From Bifidobacterium biavatii DSM 23969 (GTDB lineage Bacteria; Actinomycetota; Actinomycetes; Actinomycetales; Bifidobacteriaceae): a stretch of 41,520 nt of DNA. Under the pieces are notes generated by a model. It was not told the origin of the DNA. It saw only the letters and a program-made list of their open reading frames with translations, and made no database searches. This document shows positions 23,811 through 30,933 of the stretch, one piece after another. The stretch lies in the NCBI RefSeq assembly GCF_000741165.1, contig NZ_JGYN01000018.1, positions 1 to 41,520 on the forward strand, written 5' to 3'. How positions within the stretch are numbered: the first letter of the stretch is position 1; each line of letters starts with the position of its first letter. A program made the position numbers and the translations under genes.

Positions 23811-23842
23811 AAAAAGAGGGGCATCCGACCGAGATGCCCCTC
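23811..23842 (-). terminator. Intrinsic terminator directly upstream of the PBECR4 gene
   Basis: Perfect 10-bp stem GAGGGGCATC / GATGCCCCTC with 7-nt loop and TTTTT on the minus strand. It lies 20 nt before the GTG of the nuclease gene, so expression of that gene requires read-through or a separate promoter. Confidence 0.9.
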
Positions 23843-24067
23843 CGAGACAACGGAACCGTCTTTTTACAGTCTTCTGCATGACTAGCCCTAAGAGGGGCGG
23901 GTTGTGGCATCGGCCGGTCTAGCCGTCTGGCCCTGCCAGTGGGCGGTGACGTCCTGCTCTCGCGGCGGCGCTCACGAATGCGCCGCAGACGCCTGCGACA
24001 GCCGATTCCATTGTCTCGAACCCGAAGCCCCGCCCCGCGGTCTAGGCAGGTCCGGGCGTTCAAGCTC
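23811..24067 (-). ncRNA. Candidate structured non-coding RNA (about 255 nt)
   Basis: No convincing gene on either strand. An extended -10 (TGGTATGCT, -10 at 24079-24074) could start a minus-strand transcript ending at the terminator. Long-range pairings: GGGGCGGG (24036-24029) with CCCGCCCC (23901-23894); CGAGACAATGGAA (24018-24006) with TTCCGTTGTCTCG (23855-23843), 13 pairs with one G-U; TCGGC (24005-24001) with GCCGA (23914-23910). The first two interleave as a pseudoknot. Local hairpins occur at 23966-23985 and 23984-23997 (mutually exclusive at the edge). It matches none of the RNA classes I know. It may be a cis attenuator or a trans RNA. Confidence 0.6.
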
Positions 24068-24086
24068 ACCATGAGCATACCACATG

Positions 24087-24806
24087 CTAGCCGTTCGTCG
24101 TGTGACTGTTCAACACTTGCCACACGTCCCATACGAGATAGACCGGCCCGTCGTCGCAGTGGGCGACCGGTGTGATTCGTCCGCGTTTGGCCCATTGCGT
24201 GATGGTGTTGCGTTTCACGTCGATGCCCCATGGAGCGAGGAGCCGACTGATTTCGGCCGGGGTACCCTGTGCACCGCCGACCGCGAGCCGCGCCATGCTG
24301 GAGCGATGCACGTCCTTGATCCGGGATTCCTTGCAGCACGAGCCGCAGGCTTTGTATCCGGATGCGAGTTCGAGCGGGTCGCAGCGCAGTTCCATTCCGC
24401 ACTGGGGACACCAGCCGATCATTTTCGTGTCCGGCGGCGGGTTGAGTATCCGGTCCAGACGGATGGCGGCCTGATCGGTGAGCGCCATGATGGTTGGTGC
24501 GTCCGGGCGGGCGAGCAGGCGCGGCAGGTTGGCGATGATACCCGTGAGCAGGTCCTCGACGTCCATGTGGTTGCCGTAGTGCAGGCCGGCGGCGCGTGCC
24601 ATGCTGATGGTGAGCGTGCGTATGTCCTGGGCGAGCTGCCATGCGCCGAGGTTGAGTGGGATGGGCGCGACGGAGCGCGTGCCGTGGCCTTGCGAGCGGG
24701 CCATGACGTTGGCCTTGCGTGCGGCGATCAGGCACAATGGCTGGTAGCTGTGCTTGATGGCTGTGAGGTTGTCGTGGAAATGCTGCTGGCTGGTGGATTG
24801 TGGCAT
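24087..24806 (-). CDS. Zinc-ribbon and HTH-like regulatory protein
   Basis: A 239-residue protein with GGGGAG 3-5 nt upstream of ATG 24806. The N-terminal 110 residues are helical (LCLIAARKANVMARSQGHGTRS...). Residues about 130-165 carry a zinc ribbon, WCPQCGMELRCDPLELASGYKACGSC. The C-terminal 60 residues have a HTH-like pattern, TPAEISRLLAPWGIDVKRNTITQWAKRGRITPVAHCDDGPVYLVWDV. Proteins of this plan occur in bifidobacterial and other actinobacterial prophages in the late-control position. A role as late regulator is inferred from position before the structural operon. Confidence 0.7.
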   Translation of the reverse strand: MPQSTSQQHFHDNLTAIKHSYQPLCLIAARKANVMARSQGHGTRSVAPIPLNLGAWQLAQDIRTLTISMARAAGLHYGNHMDVEDLLTGIIANLPRLLARPDAPTIMALTDQAAIRLDRILNPPPDTKMIGWCPQCGMELRCDPLELASGYKACGSCCKESRIKDVHRSSMARLAVGGAQGTPAEISRLLAPWGIDVKRNTITQWAKRGRITPVAHCDDGPVYLVWDVWQVLNSHTTNG

Positions 24807-24846
24807 GGCTCCCCGCTCCCGTCGACTATAGTTAGTGTTGGGTAAG

Positions 24847-24888
24847 GGCTTCCTGAGCCGGCGAGCGCGGGGAGCCGTTTTTTTTTTT
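24847..24888 (+). terminator. Plus-strand intrinsic terminator without an obvious plus-strand gene
   Basis: GGCTTCC pairs with GGGAGCC (one G-T) around a GC-rich 16-nt loop, followed by G and eleven T on the plus strand. All nearby genes are on the minus strand. Confidence 0.6.
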
Positions 24889-24909
24889 GTTGCGTGTGGT
24901 TGTGTGTGG

Positions 24910-25101
24910 TTAGAATAGGGGTTCGATGAATTCGGGCCCGTATTTGGGGTCTGGTTTGGTGGGGTGTCCGGCTTTGATCACGTCGATGATTTCGGCTTGG
25001 GTGATCCCGTAGGGTTTGAGTGCGTGTGCGGTGTCGGTGACGCTGATGCCCTTGCGGTTCCAGTCGAGGATCATGTCGCGTAGTTTCGCGTTGATGCTCA
25101 T
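24910..25101 (-). CDS. Small HTH-like protein
   Basis: A 63-residue protein starting MSINAKLRDMILDWNRKGISVTDTAHAL. The pattern GISVTDTAHALKPYGITQAEIIDVI is compatible with a small helix-turn-helix. The ATG overlaps the stop of the lipoprotein gene (ATGA). It is the last gene of the overlapping early operon. No specific family recognised. Confidence 0.68.
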   Translation of the reverse strand: MSINAKLRDMILDWNRKGISVTDTAHALKPYGITQAEIIDVIKAGHPTKPDPKYGPEFIEPLF

Positions 25102-25349
25102 TGTGTCCGCTCCTGGTCTGCGCCGTCGGCGTGTGCCCAGTCGCAGGTGATGGCGCCAGAGTTGCCGGTGATGCAGGGAACACGTCGTCCGTCGGGGAGT
25201 TTGACGTACGACCATGAATAGTCGTTGTCCATATTCCCCACAATGTAGGGATCCTCGTATGTGCCTTCCGTGCAGCCGGCGAGCGCACTAATGTAAAATC
25301 CGGCGCAAACTAATGTGATCATGCGTTTGACTAATGTAATTTGGTTCAT
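25098..25349 (-). CDS. Prophage-encoded small lipoprotein
   Basis: An 83-residue protein with signal peptide MNQITLVKRMITLVCAGFYI and a lipobox SALAGC (lipidated Cys at about residue 26). The rest is short and hydrophilic with two further Cys residues (RVPCITGNSGAITCDW) that could form a disulphide outside the membrane. ATGA overlap with the upstream gene places it in the early operon. Phage lipoproteins of this size can block superinfection, but nothing here proves that. Confidence 0.8.
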   Translation of the reverse strand: MNQITLVKRMITLVCAGFYISALAGCTEGTYEDPYIVGNMDNDYSWSYVKLPDGRRVPCITGNSGAITCDWAHADGADQERTQ

Positions 25350-25678
25350 TGTTCGTTCTCCGGGATGGGTTTGCCGAGGGTGAGGCTGAGCCAGCGCCAG
25401 AGGCGTTCGGCGTCGTCCCAGTCGAATTGGAATGGGTCGTCGGGGGTGAGGTTGAGTTTGAGTTCTGTGGGTTGGTTGTTGGTTGGGTGTGATTGGGTGA
25501 TGAGTTCGGTTCGGCTGCTCATGATTTGCTCCGGTGTGGTTTCGGTGCCGTATTGGTACATGTATTTGGCTTGTTCGTCGATTCGTTGGTCGGTGATGGT
25601 TTGCCAGTTGTCGGCGTACCAGTCGGCGAGCGCGCGGCGTAGGTCGTTGTAGGTGAATGTTTTGGCGAGTTTATTCAT
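25346..25678 (-). CDS. Early-operon hypothetical protein
   Basis: A 110-residue soluble protein starting MNKLAKTFTYNDLRRALADWYADNW. ATG 25678 is chosen because it sits in ATGAATAA, overlapping the upstream stop; ATGs further upstream would lie inside that gene. Helical N-terminal half, Asn/Thr/Pro-rich linker, then a Trp-rich end (FQFDWDDAERLWRWLSLTL). No family recognised. Confidence 0.75.
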   Translation of the reverse strand: MNKLAKTFTYNDLRRALADWYADNWQTITDQRIDEQAKYMYQYGTETTPEQIMSSRTELITQSHPTNNQPTELKLNLTPDDPFQFDWDDAERLWRWLSLTLGKPIPENEQ

Positions 25679-25997
25679 TGTTGGGTTTTTCATATCGGTT
25701 GGGTTTGCCTTCTTGTGCATCTTTGTAGCCTTCGTAGTAGGAGTCGGCTTGATCGTCTGTGAGGTAGCTCATTAGTATGTCGCGCATGATTTCCCATGGG
25801 ATGCGTTTGCCTTGTTCTCCTTCGCGTGTGTGGATTTCATCGATGTTGGGGTAGTAGTTGGCTTGTGGCCACCAGTACATGCATTCGAAGCAGTACAGGC
25901 CTTCGCCGTATTTGTCTCCCAGATCGATGAGGTTCAGGTCTGCGCCGTGGATGGAGCAGATAGGGTCTGGGTCGTAATGCACTCGGGGGATTTTCAT
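25671..25997 (-). CDS. Early-operon hypothetical protein with metal-site-like residues
   Basis: A 108-residue acidic protein starting MKIPRVHYDPDPICSIHGADLNLI. CSIHG followed by YCFECMYWWP gives a Cys/His set that could bind zinc. A helical part with Tyr/Asp-rich DDQADSYYEGYKDAQEGKPNRYE ends the protein. ATGA overlap with the upstream gene. Function unknown. Confidence 0.75.
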   Translation of the reverse strand: MKIPRVHYDPDPICSIHGADLNLIDLGDKYGEGLYCFECMYWWPQANYYPNIDEIHTREGEQGKRIPWEIMRDILMSYLTDDQADSYYEGYKDAQEGKPNRYEKPNNE

Positions 25998-26257
25998 TTG
26001 TTGCCTTTCAGGGTTTGGTAGATGTGTTGGTATTGGTGGGCGCCGTTGCAGATGAGGTTCCATCGGCGTATGGCGTGCAGGTAGTAGATTCCTTTGTAGG
26101 GTTCGAAGTCCCAGTCCAGACGGCATCGTTGACGGCAGTGCGTGCATTGGAAGATCAACTGCCAGTATGGGGAGGCGTAGGGTTCGGTCCTGTGTTCCCA
26201 TCGTGCCGTGATTCTGCCGTGGCAGCGCGGGCATGAGCTGATCTTGCGGAATCGCAT
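25994..26257 (-). CDS. Zinc-ribbon protein
   Basis: An 87-residue protein, MRFRKISSCPRCHGRITARWEH...FQCTHCRQRCRL, with two CxxC pairs typical of a zinc ribbon. The C-terminal part is aromatic and basic (YKGIYYLHAIRRWNLICNGAHQYQH). The ATG overlaps the DUF3310 stop (TGATG). Probably nucleic-acid binding; no named family. Confidence 0.75.
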   Translation of the reverse strand: MRFRKISSCPRCHGRITARWEHRTEPYASPYWQLIFQCTHCRQRCRLDWDFEPYKGIYYLHAIRRWNLICNGAHQYQHIYQTLKGNK

Positions 26258-26640
26258 CACTGGTTTTCCTCCTGTTCGATGAGCTGGTCGAGATCGTAGA
26301 GCGCCGAGTCGAGGTCGCCGAGGGCGATACCTCGCCATACCCGGTATTCGGGACAGTCGACCACGGTCTCGGCTTGACCGATCAGCCGACTGAGCATGTC
26401 ACGTTGCTGGCGTGTCCATGCGATTCGCTCACCCCGTTCGATGCAGCGGCACAGGTACCAGCGGGCCTTCTCCAAGTCCTCGACCGGACGTCCCTTGCTG
26501 TGGTAGCGCCAGAGGTACTTGATCGCGTTGCCCATACAAAAGCTCGTGTCCACAGTCAGGTCGATGCACTCCATGCCCGGATGCGAGCGCGTGTAGTGAT
26601 CCGGACTGTTGATCGGATCATTCACCCAATGCTTGTTCAT
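26257..26640 (-). CDS. DUF3310 (SaV-like) protein
   Basis: A 127-residue protein with the family signature near the start, DPINSPDHYTRSHPGMECIDL, then MGNAIKYLWRYHSKGRPVEDLEKARWYL. DUF3310/SaV proteins are common in phages and often labelled nucleotide kinase-like, but the biochemical role is not settled. The family part covers the first 75 residues; the remainder is a charged helical extension ending EEQ. ATGA overlap with the exonuclease gene. Confidence 0.88.
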   Translation of the reverse strand: MNKHWVNDPINSPDHYTRSHPGMECIDLTVDTSFCMGNAIKYLWRYHSKGRPVEDLEKARWYLCRCIERGERIAWTRQQRDMLSRLIGQAETVVDCPEYRVWRGIALGDLDSALYDLDQLIEQEENQ

Positions 26641-27296
26641 GCGATGTACCCCTCTTTCGCGATGCGCAGCAGATCCAGATACGCGGCGTAATCGGACCGG
26701 TCGCGTTTGATGCAGTCCTGAACGCGATGCGTGCCCGCATGGTCCTGATACGGATCCTCGTCAAGCGCGATATCGGCCATACGAAACGCGGTCAAATCGA
26801 GTTTCCGGTGGCTTAAATGCGCTCGCAGCCAGTTGGGTCCGAGCCACTCCTGGAATTGGTTGGTGAGGACGTCAAGGTCGAAGTCGACGTTCGTGCCTGC
26901 GGGATGCAGCGTGTATTTGCTGGCTTCGTCCTGGATCCATTCGTTGAGACTGGTGGCGATGACCGGGTAGCCGACGCCGCTCTGATGCGCCGAGCTGGCG
27001 ACCATGTCCCATAAACCATTGTTCAGGTGCATGCGCAGCGCGGCGGGACTGATGTCGAACAGGTCGAGGCTGGTGGGACGGACGATGCTGACGAACTCGT
27101 CACCGTCCTGCACGCCGTCCATGCCCGTGACGACCATGCCGATCTCCAACAACTTCGACTCGTCGCGGTCAAGCCCGGTGGTTTCCACGTCGATCCACAA
27201 CAGGCGATCCGGATTGACCGGCGGGGTGGGCGGATCCAACGACACAGTGGCGAGCGCTGCGGCGGTGGTGTCGGGTTTGGTGTGGGTGGTTTTCAT
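26637..27296 (-). CDS. DEDD 3'-5' exonuclease, RNase T/oligoribonuclease-like
   Basis: A 219-residue protein; the start at 27296 overlaps the HNH stop (ATGA). Exo I motif LWIDVETTGLD (Asp36, Glu38) follows a Thr/Pro-rich N-terminus. A central PAGTNVDFDLDVL gives exo II, and HRVQDCIKRD gives exo III with His and Asp five apart, so all DEDDh residues are present. LEIGMVVTG and NNGLWDMV resemble oligoribonuclease. It could degrade RNA or DNA ends during phage growth. Confidence 0.88.
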   Translation of the reverse strand: MKTTHTKPDTTAAALATVSLDPPTPPVNPDRLLWIDVETTGLDRDESKLLEIGMVVTGMDGVQDGDEFVSIVRPTSLDLFDISPAALRMHLNNGLWDMVASSAHQSGVGYPVIATSLNEWIQDEASKYTLHPAGTNVDFDLDVLTNQFQEWLGPNWLRAHLSHRKLDLTAFRMADIALDEDPYQDHAGTHRVQDCIKRDRSDYAAYLDLLRIAKEGYIA

Positions 27297-27652
27297 TGGT
27301 TGTCCTTTCGGTAGGGTGTCCATGTGCCGTCGGGGTTGAGGAGGATCCACCCGTGGCGGTGGGTGAGGAGTGGGATGGTGGTGGGGTCGGCCCATGCGTG
27401 GACGAGCCAGCCGTGTTGGTAGGCGTGATCGGGGTGGGCGTGGATTTCGCCGTGGCATCCGGTCGTGCCGGATCCGCACAGGAGGATGAGGTTCGATGGC
27501 TGGTTGAGATCTGATCCGCCGTGGCTGCGCAGGCGTCGGTGGTGGATGCTGTAGCCGCTCCACGAGGCGTCCAGATCCCGGCCGCAGACTAGGCACCGGT
27601 AGGCGTCCCGGTGCAGGATCAGCCTGCGAGTATCGCTATCCGGGCCTTTCAC
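27293..27652 (-). CDS. HNH endonuclease (early region)
   Basis: A 119-residue protein from GTG 27652, which overlaps the previous stop (GTGA). CLVCGRDLD (Cys20, Cys23), YSIHHRRLRSHGG (His37, His38), NLILLCGSGTTGCHGEIH give a complete zinc-supported HNH motif, followed by a C-terminal segment GWLVHAWADPTTIPLLTHRHGW typical of phage HNH proteins of actinobacteria. It is separate from the packaging HNH and probably cuts DNA in the early phase. Confidence 0.88.
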   Translation of the reverse strand: MKGPDSDTRRLILHRDAYRCLVCGRDLDASWSGYSIHHRRLRSHGGSDLNQPSNLILLCGSGTTGCHGEIHAHPDHAYQHGWLVHAWADPTTIPLLTHRHGWILLNPDGTWTPYRKDNQ

Positions 27653-27795
27653 GGTTGGCCCTCGGTCTTCACCGTGGGGCACTCGTAGACGGGTTGCGGC
27701 TTGTCGGCGTGCAGATCGTGCGTGATGGTCGCGCCGAGCAGCGTGCCCACGCTCAAACCGATCAGGAACACGCCGACCATGAGACGGCGGGTCAT
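27649..27795 (-). CDS. Small single-span membrane protein
   Basis: 48 residues, MTRRLMVGVFLIGLSVGTLLGA then a hydrophilic tail with one Cys (VYECPTVKTEGQP). It has one N-terminal membrane segment with a basic start. Overlaps at both ends (ATGA and GTGA) tie it into the operon. Function unknown. Confidence 0.7.
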   Translation of the reverse strand: MTRRLMVGVFLIGLSVGTLLGATITHDLHADKPQPVYECPTVKTEGQP

Positions 27796-28151
27796 ACGGT
27801 TTCCCCGTCCATGCTGGGAATGATCTCGACCTGATAGCCGCGCATGCCATCCTTGTGCTCGAGGGTGATCAATGCCTTGTCTCCGTCGTGCTCCAGTTCG
27901 TGTTCGATCGGATGCAGCATGAACGCCGACACCAGGGCGCTCACGTGCTGCGAGCGCAGGCCGTCGAGTTCGCGGTTGGCGTGCCAGAGTTGGTGGCCGA
28001 GCGTGGCCTGGACGATCGACACGCCGAGCATGAGCCCGTCGACCGCGATGGCGAGCCGGTTGGCGTCGAGCAGCAGGTTGGCGATCGTGAGCGAGACCCA
28101 CAGGAGCGTGAGGGCGAGCCATGGCCATTCGTGTTTCAGCCAGCATTTCAT
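27792..28151 (-). CDS. Membrane protein with two spans
   Basis: A 119-residue protein with AAAGGA upstream of ATG 28151. It starts MKCWLKHEWPWLALTLLWVSLTIANLLLDANRLAIAVDGLMLGVSIVQATLG, giving two membrane segments (about 10-28 and 34-52), then a cytoplasmic helical region with many His and Glu residues. Similar small two-span proteins occur in early regions of bifidobacterial prophages. Function unknown. Confidence 0.75.
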   Translation of the reverse strand: MKCWLKHEWPWLALTLLWVSLTIANLLLDANRLAIAVDGLMLGVSIVQATLGHQLWHANRELDGLRSQHVSALVSAFMLHPIEHELEHDGDKALITLEHKDGMRGYQVEIIPSMDGETV

Positions 28152-28179
28152 GGTAAAAATCCTTTCGTTTCAACGGTTT

Positions 28180-29211
28180 TTAGGCGATGGTGGCGAGATC
28201 GTCGACGATGATGCCCTTCGCGGCGAGCTCGTCCGCGGTGCCGTAGGTGAGCCTGTTCACGATCTCGCCGGATTCAACGCCTTCGCTGATCATGCGGGCG
28301 ACTTGAGGCACCCATTGCAGACGGGTCGCTTCGTCGGGATACCGGCGTTTGACCAGACGGCTTGACGTGAGCAACTTGCGCGCCCTGCGTTCAAAGTCCG
28401 ACTGGCTGCCGGATTGGCCGGCGAGCGCGGGGGGTGTGGTGAGGTTGAGTTCTCGTGCCCGGTGGAGCCAGTTCGTGAACGCCGCGTCGGGGTTGGCTGG
28501 GGGTTTGCCGGTTTCGGCGATCTTGCCGAGGAATTTGGTTAGCTCCCAGTCGCAGTCGACGTGGTAGTCGGCGGCGAGTTTGCGGTGGCTGCTGGTGGGG
28601 GTGAACGCGGCGAGTGCTTGGAGTCGTGTGGTTGTGGTGTCCGTGGTTTGCGCGCGTACTCTCTCTTTGGATGTTCTTAATGATTGTTCTATGTATGTTT
28701 GGGTGTCATGGGTGCCACCCCGTTTCGTCACCGGTGCTACCCCGCGGGGTGTCACTGGTGCTACCCCGTCGTCGGTTTTTGACACCCCGCGGGGTGTCGT
28801 GGGTGCTACCCCGCGGGGTGTCGCTGATGACACCCCGTCGTCAGGGTGCGGGGTGTCATGGGTGACACCCCGTTTCTTGGCGCGTTCGGCCTGCTTGGCC
28901 TTGGCGCGGCGGCGAGTGTACTCGACCTGTTCGGCCTGGGCGAGGGTGATGTGGTACACGTAGGGGCTGCGGTCGGCGCCGTAGCGGGTCCCGTACTCCT
29001 CGTCGCGTTCCAGCAGGCCGTGCTTCTCGAGGTAGCGCAATGCGCGGATCACGGTGCTGGTGGAGCATTCGCATTCGTCGGCGAGCGTGCTCACCGACGG
29101 CCATGCCCGGTCGTTCTCGTCGGCGTAGTTGCACAGGTGTTCGAGAACCTGCTTGGCGCCGCGGTCGCCGACCTTGGTGCGCATGGCACGTCCCGTCAAC
29201 AATGCGCTCAT
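28180..29211 (-). CDS. Replication initiator (winged-helix, lambda O-like layout)
   Basis: A 343-residue protein. Residues 1-90 form a winged helix (GAKQVLEHLCNYADENDRAWPSVSTLADECECSTSTVIRALRYLEKHGLLE), the N-terminal domain found in phage replication initiators. Residues about 113-170 contain a repetitive linker (TPRGVAPTTPRGV...). A C-terminal domain with FTNWLHRARELNL and a basic region follows, similar to DnaD/O-like loaders that recruit the host helicase. The ATG overlaps the upstream stop. Repeats in the DNA of the linker suggest the replication origin lies inside the gene. Confidence 0.8.
   Translation of the reverse strand: MSALLTGRAMRTKVGDRGAKQVLEHLCNYADENDRAWPSVSTLADECECSTSTVIRALRYLEKHGLLERDEEYGTRYGADRSPYVYHITLAQAEQVEYTRRRAKAKQAERAKKRGVTHDTPHPDDGVSSATPRGVAPTTPRGVSKTDDGVAPVTPRGVAPVTKRGGTHDTQTYIEQSLRTSKERVRAQTTDTTTTRLQALAAFTPTSSHRKLAADYHVDCDWELTKFLGKIAETGKPPANPDAAFTNWLHRARELNLTTPPALAGQSGSQSDFERRARKLLTSSRLVKRRYPDEATRLQWVPQVARMISEGVESGEIVNRLTYGTADELAAKGIIVDDLATIA
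28701..28872. repeat. Iteron-like repeats inside the initiator gene, candidate replication origin
   Basis: Five copies of a 22-23-bp unit GGGGTGTCNNNGRTGNYACCCCG start at 28701 (first G missing), 28746, 28791, 28815 and 28850. Further ACCCCG half-sites between them give a spacing near 21-24 bp over most of the block. Each unit is an imperfect dyad (GGGGTGTC facing its complement). This mirrors the iterons in the lambda O gene. Confidence 0.75.
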
Positions 29212-29402
29212 GGTGTCTCCTTGATCGGATTAATGTCGATGCCCGTGACCCGCGTGTTGTCCGCGAGGCTGGCGAGCATGGCCTGCAATGCCATCGGGCT
29301 GACCGACGGCGGACACTCCCGGGGATGCTGGTCGACCGTCTGGTAGGAGAAGCGGCCGGCGCCGGTGGGGGTGGTGTAGTTGATCGTGGTGCGGGTGATC
29401 AT
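29208..29402 (-). CDS. Small early-operon hypothetical protein
   Basis: 64 residues, MITRTTINYTTPTGAGRFSYQTVDQHPRE..., with ATGA overlaps at both ends. Beta-rich first half and a helical second half (MALQAMLASLADNTRV). No family recognised. Confidence 0.72.
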   Translation of the reverse strand: MITRTTINYTTPTGAGRFSYQTVDQHPRECPPSVSPMALQAMLASLADNTRVTGIDINPIKETP

Positions 29403-29623
29403 CGCGACTCCAGTTCGAGCGCGATCCTGCGCCCGTAGCCGGTGAGCCGCCACCGGTCCTCACTGGCCTGTTCTACGAGGCCGAGATCGTCGAGGATCGC
29501 GAGCGTGCGCAATCGGTTGCTGTTCTGGGTGATGACGTCCGCGACCAGGAGCCGTGACATGAGTCGGGTCTGCGCCGGGGTGAGGCGCACGTGCTTGCCG
29601 GTCTCCACTCGGATCCATGCCAT
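29399..29623 (-). CDS. Small winged-helix-like early protein
   Basis: 74 residues, MAWIRVETGKHVRLTPAQTRLMSRLLVADVITQ..., ending RTLAILDDLGLVEQASEDRWRLTGYGRRIALELESR. The helix, helix and wing order is compatible with a minimal winged helix. The ATG at 29623 shares a base with the stop of the upstream (frameshifted) gene, which supports the shifted frame of that gene. Confidence 0.72.
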   Translation of the reverse strand: MAWIRVETGKHVRLTPAQTRLMSRLLVADVITQNSNRLRTLAILDDLGLVEQASEDRWRLTGYGRRIALELESR

Positions 29624-30134
29624 CAGACCGCCTCCGGTTTGCGGGACACGAACACGCGGAACTTGTTCTTCGGGTTCTCGATAGCCTGCGCGTCGTAGCG
29701 GCCGGCCGGCTTCCACGAGCCGGAGTGGGCGCGGCGAATGTTCGACGCCCACTGGCTGGCGGCCTTGTACGAGTCGAACGTGAGATTGATCTCACGCCAG
29801 CGGCCGGGCTGTTCGTCGCACAAGGCCGCCAATGCGGCCCACTTGCCTGATAACCCTTGTCGTGCAGGTCCACCGGCAGCACGTTCCACCAGCCGTCTTC
29901 CGGATCCTCCGGTGTCACGGAAGCCTCGGCCGGCGCGTCCTGGGCGGCGACCTTCAACGCCTGATTCAGGCTGAGTTGCGGCTGGTCCTCCAACACGGTC
30001 ACGGCCGGCGTGATCAGATCCTCGTACGTGCGCGCCATGTACAGGCGGGCCGCACGCCTGTCTCTCGTGTCGAGGTCCTGCCATGCGGCGTTGCACAGTT
30101 CCTCAAGCTCGCTGTTCTTCCTTCTCGACATCAC
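29623..30134 (-). pseudogene. Early-operon gene interrupted by a -1 frame change
   Basis: The first frame (from 30134, MMSRRKNSELEELCNAAWQD...) reads sensibly to DLHDKG at about 29850 and then becomes Arg/Pro-rich nonsense. The -1 frame continues sensibly from there (GLSGKWAALAALCDEQPGRWREI... ending FRVFVSRKPEAV) and its stop overlaps the next ATG. Together they would form a protein of about 171 residues with no recognised family. The junction GACAAGGGTTATC is not a standard slippery site, so mutation (or a sequencing indel in the GGG run) is more likely than programmed shifting. Confidence 0.75.
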
Positions 30135-30146
30135 TGCCCCCTTTTC

Positions 30147-30689
30147 CTAGAATTCCGGATCACTGTCGTGGTGCCCGCCGAAGTCGGCGGAACCGCCAAA
30201 CGACTGGCCGCCGCCCCATGGATCCTCCGGGCCGCCGGCCGCCGTATCCACCTGCGGCGCCGACGGCGCCGCGGCCTGTTGTCCGTATGTGGCGCCGCCC
30301 GCGTACCCGTTGCGGGGTTTCGCCTGGGCGACGCGGGCCACGGCCGCGGTCGCGTAACGCAGGCTGGGGCCGATCTCGTCGACCTGCAGTTCCATCACGG
30401 TGCGGTTCGTACCGTCCTGCGCCTGATAGGAACGCTGCTGCAAACGGCCCTGGGCGATCACCCGATCGCCCTTCGACAGCGACCGAGTCACGTGATCCGC
30501 CAGGTCACGCCAAGCGGAACAGCGCATGAACAACGCGGCACTGTCCTCCCACTGGTTGGACTGTCGGTTCCACGTGCGCGGCGTAGACGCGATCGTGAAC
30601 GACGCGACGTTCACGCCGCTGCCGATCGTGCGCAGTTCGGGATCCGCGGTCAGATTCCCGACGATCGTGAGCATGGTCTCGTTGGCCAT
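30147..30689 (-). CDS. ssb: Single-stranded DNA-binding protein
   Basis: A 180-residue SSB. The OB fold occupies residues 1-115 (MLTIVGNLTADPELRTIGSGVNVASFTIAS..., FMRCSAWRDLADHV, LSKGDRVIAQGRLQQRSYQ). A Gly/Ala/Gln-rich linker leads to an acidic tip DSDPEF that resembles the partner-binding tail of bacterial SSBs. It coats single-stranded DNA during phage replication. A good AAAGGAG site lies upstream of ATG 30689. Confidence 0.95.
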   Translation of the reverse strand: MANETMLTIVGNLTADPELRTIGSGVNVASFTIASTPRTWNRQSNQWEDSAALFMRCSAWRDLADHVTRSLSKGDRVIAQGRLQQRSYQAQDGTNRTVMELQVDEIGPSLRYATAAVARVAQAKPRNGYAGGATYGQQAAAPSAPQVDTAAGGPEDPWGGGQSFGGSADFGGHHDSDPEF

Positions 30690-30705
30690 AAATGTCTCCT
30701 TTGGG

Positions 30706-30933
30706 TTAGTTGCCGTACAGCACTTGATGACGGGTCTTGTTGCAGTCGTGCTCCCGCCAATGGATCACCGCACGAGGCGAGTAGATCAGGCGAGAACCAA
30801 CGCGTCGAGGTCGGGGGCCCTTGTCCAAAGACGACCAGTTGTACAGTGTCTGCACCGCGATGCCGAGGAACGCAGCCGTTCGCTTGACGTCCCATCCGTC
30901 GTCGTTCTCGGGGATCAGGTCGTTCCCTGCCAT
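30706..30933 (-). CDS. AlpA/excisionase-type helix-turn-helix protein
   Basis: A 75-residue protein starting MAGNDLIPENDDGWDVKRTAAFLGI, with AAGGAG 6 nt upstream. DVKRTAAFLGIAVQTLYNWSSLDKGPRPRRVGSRLIYSPRAVIHW is the standard AlpA/MerR-like excisionase wing fold. It is a candidate for excisionase or early regulator. It follows a 200-nt non-coding, hairpin-rich stretch that may hold its promoter or a leader. Confidence 0.85.
   Translation of the reverse strand: MAGNDLIPENDDGWDVKRTAAFLGIAVQTLYNWSSLDKGPRPRRVGSRLIYSPRAVIHWREHDCNKTRHQVLYGN

Noticed and set aside
23811..24067. RNase P RNA, tmRNA or 6S RNA as identity of the structured RNA
   Set aside because: None of their conserved core sequences, tag frame or CCA end is present.
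28701..28872. CRISPR-like array from regularly spaced repeats
   Set aside because: Repeats are imperfect dyads inside a coding gene, with no unique spacers of constant length and no cas genes.
29845..29860. Programmed frameshifting in the early gene
   Set aside because: The junction lacks an X XXY YYZ heptamer and no stem or pseudoknot was obvious after it; mutation is simpler.
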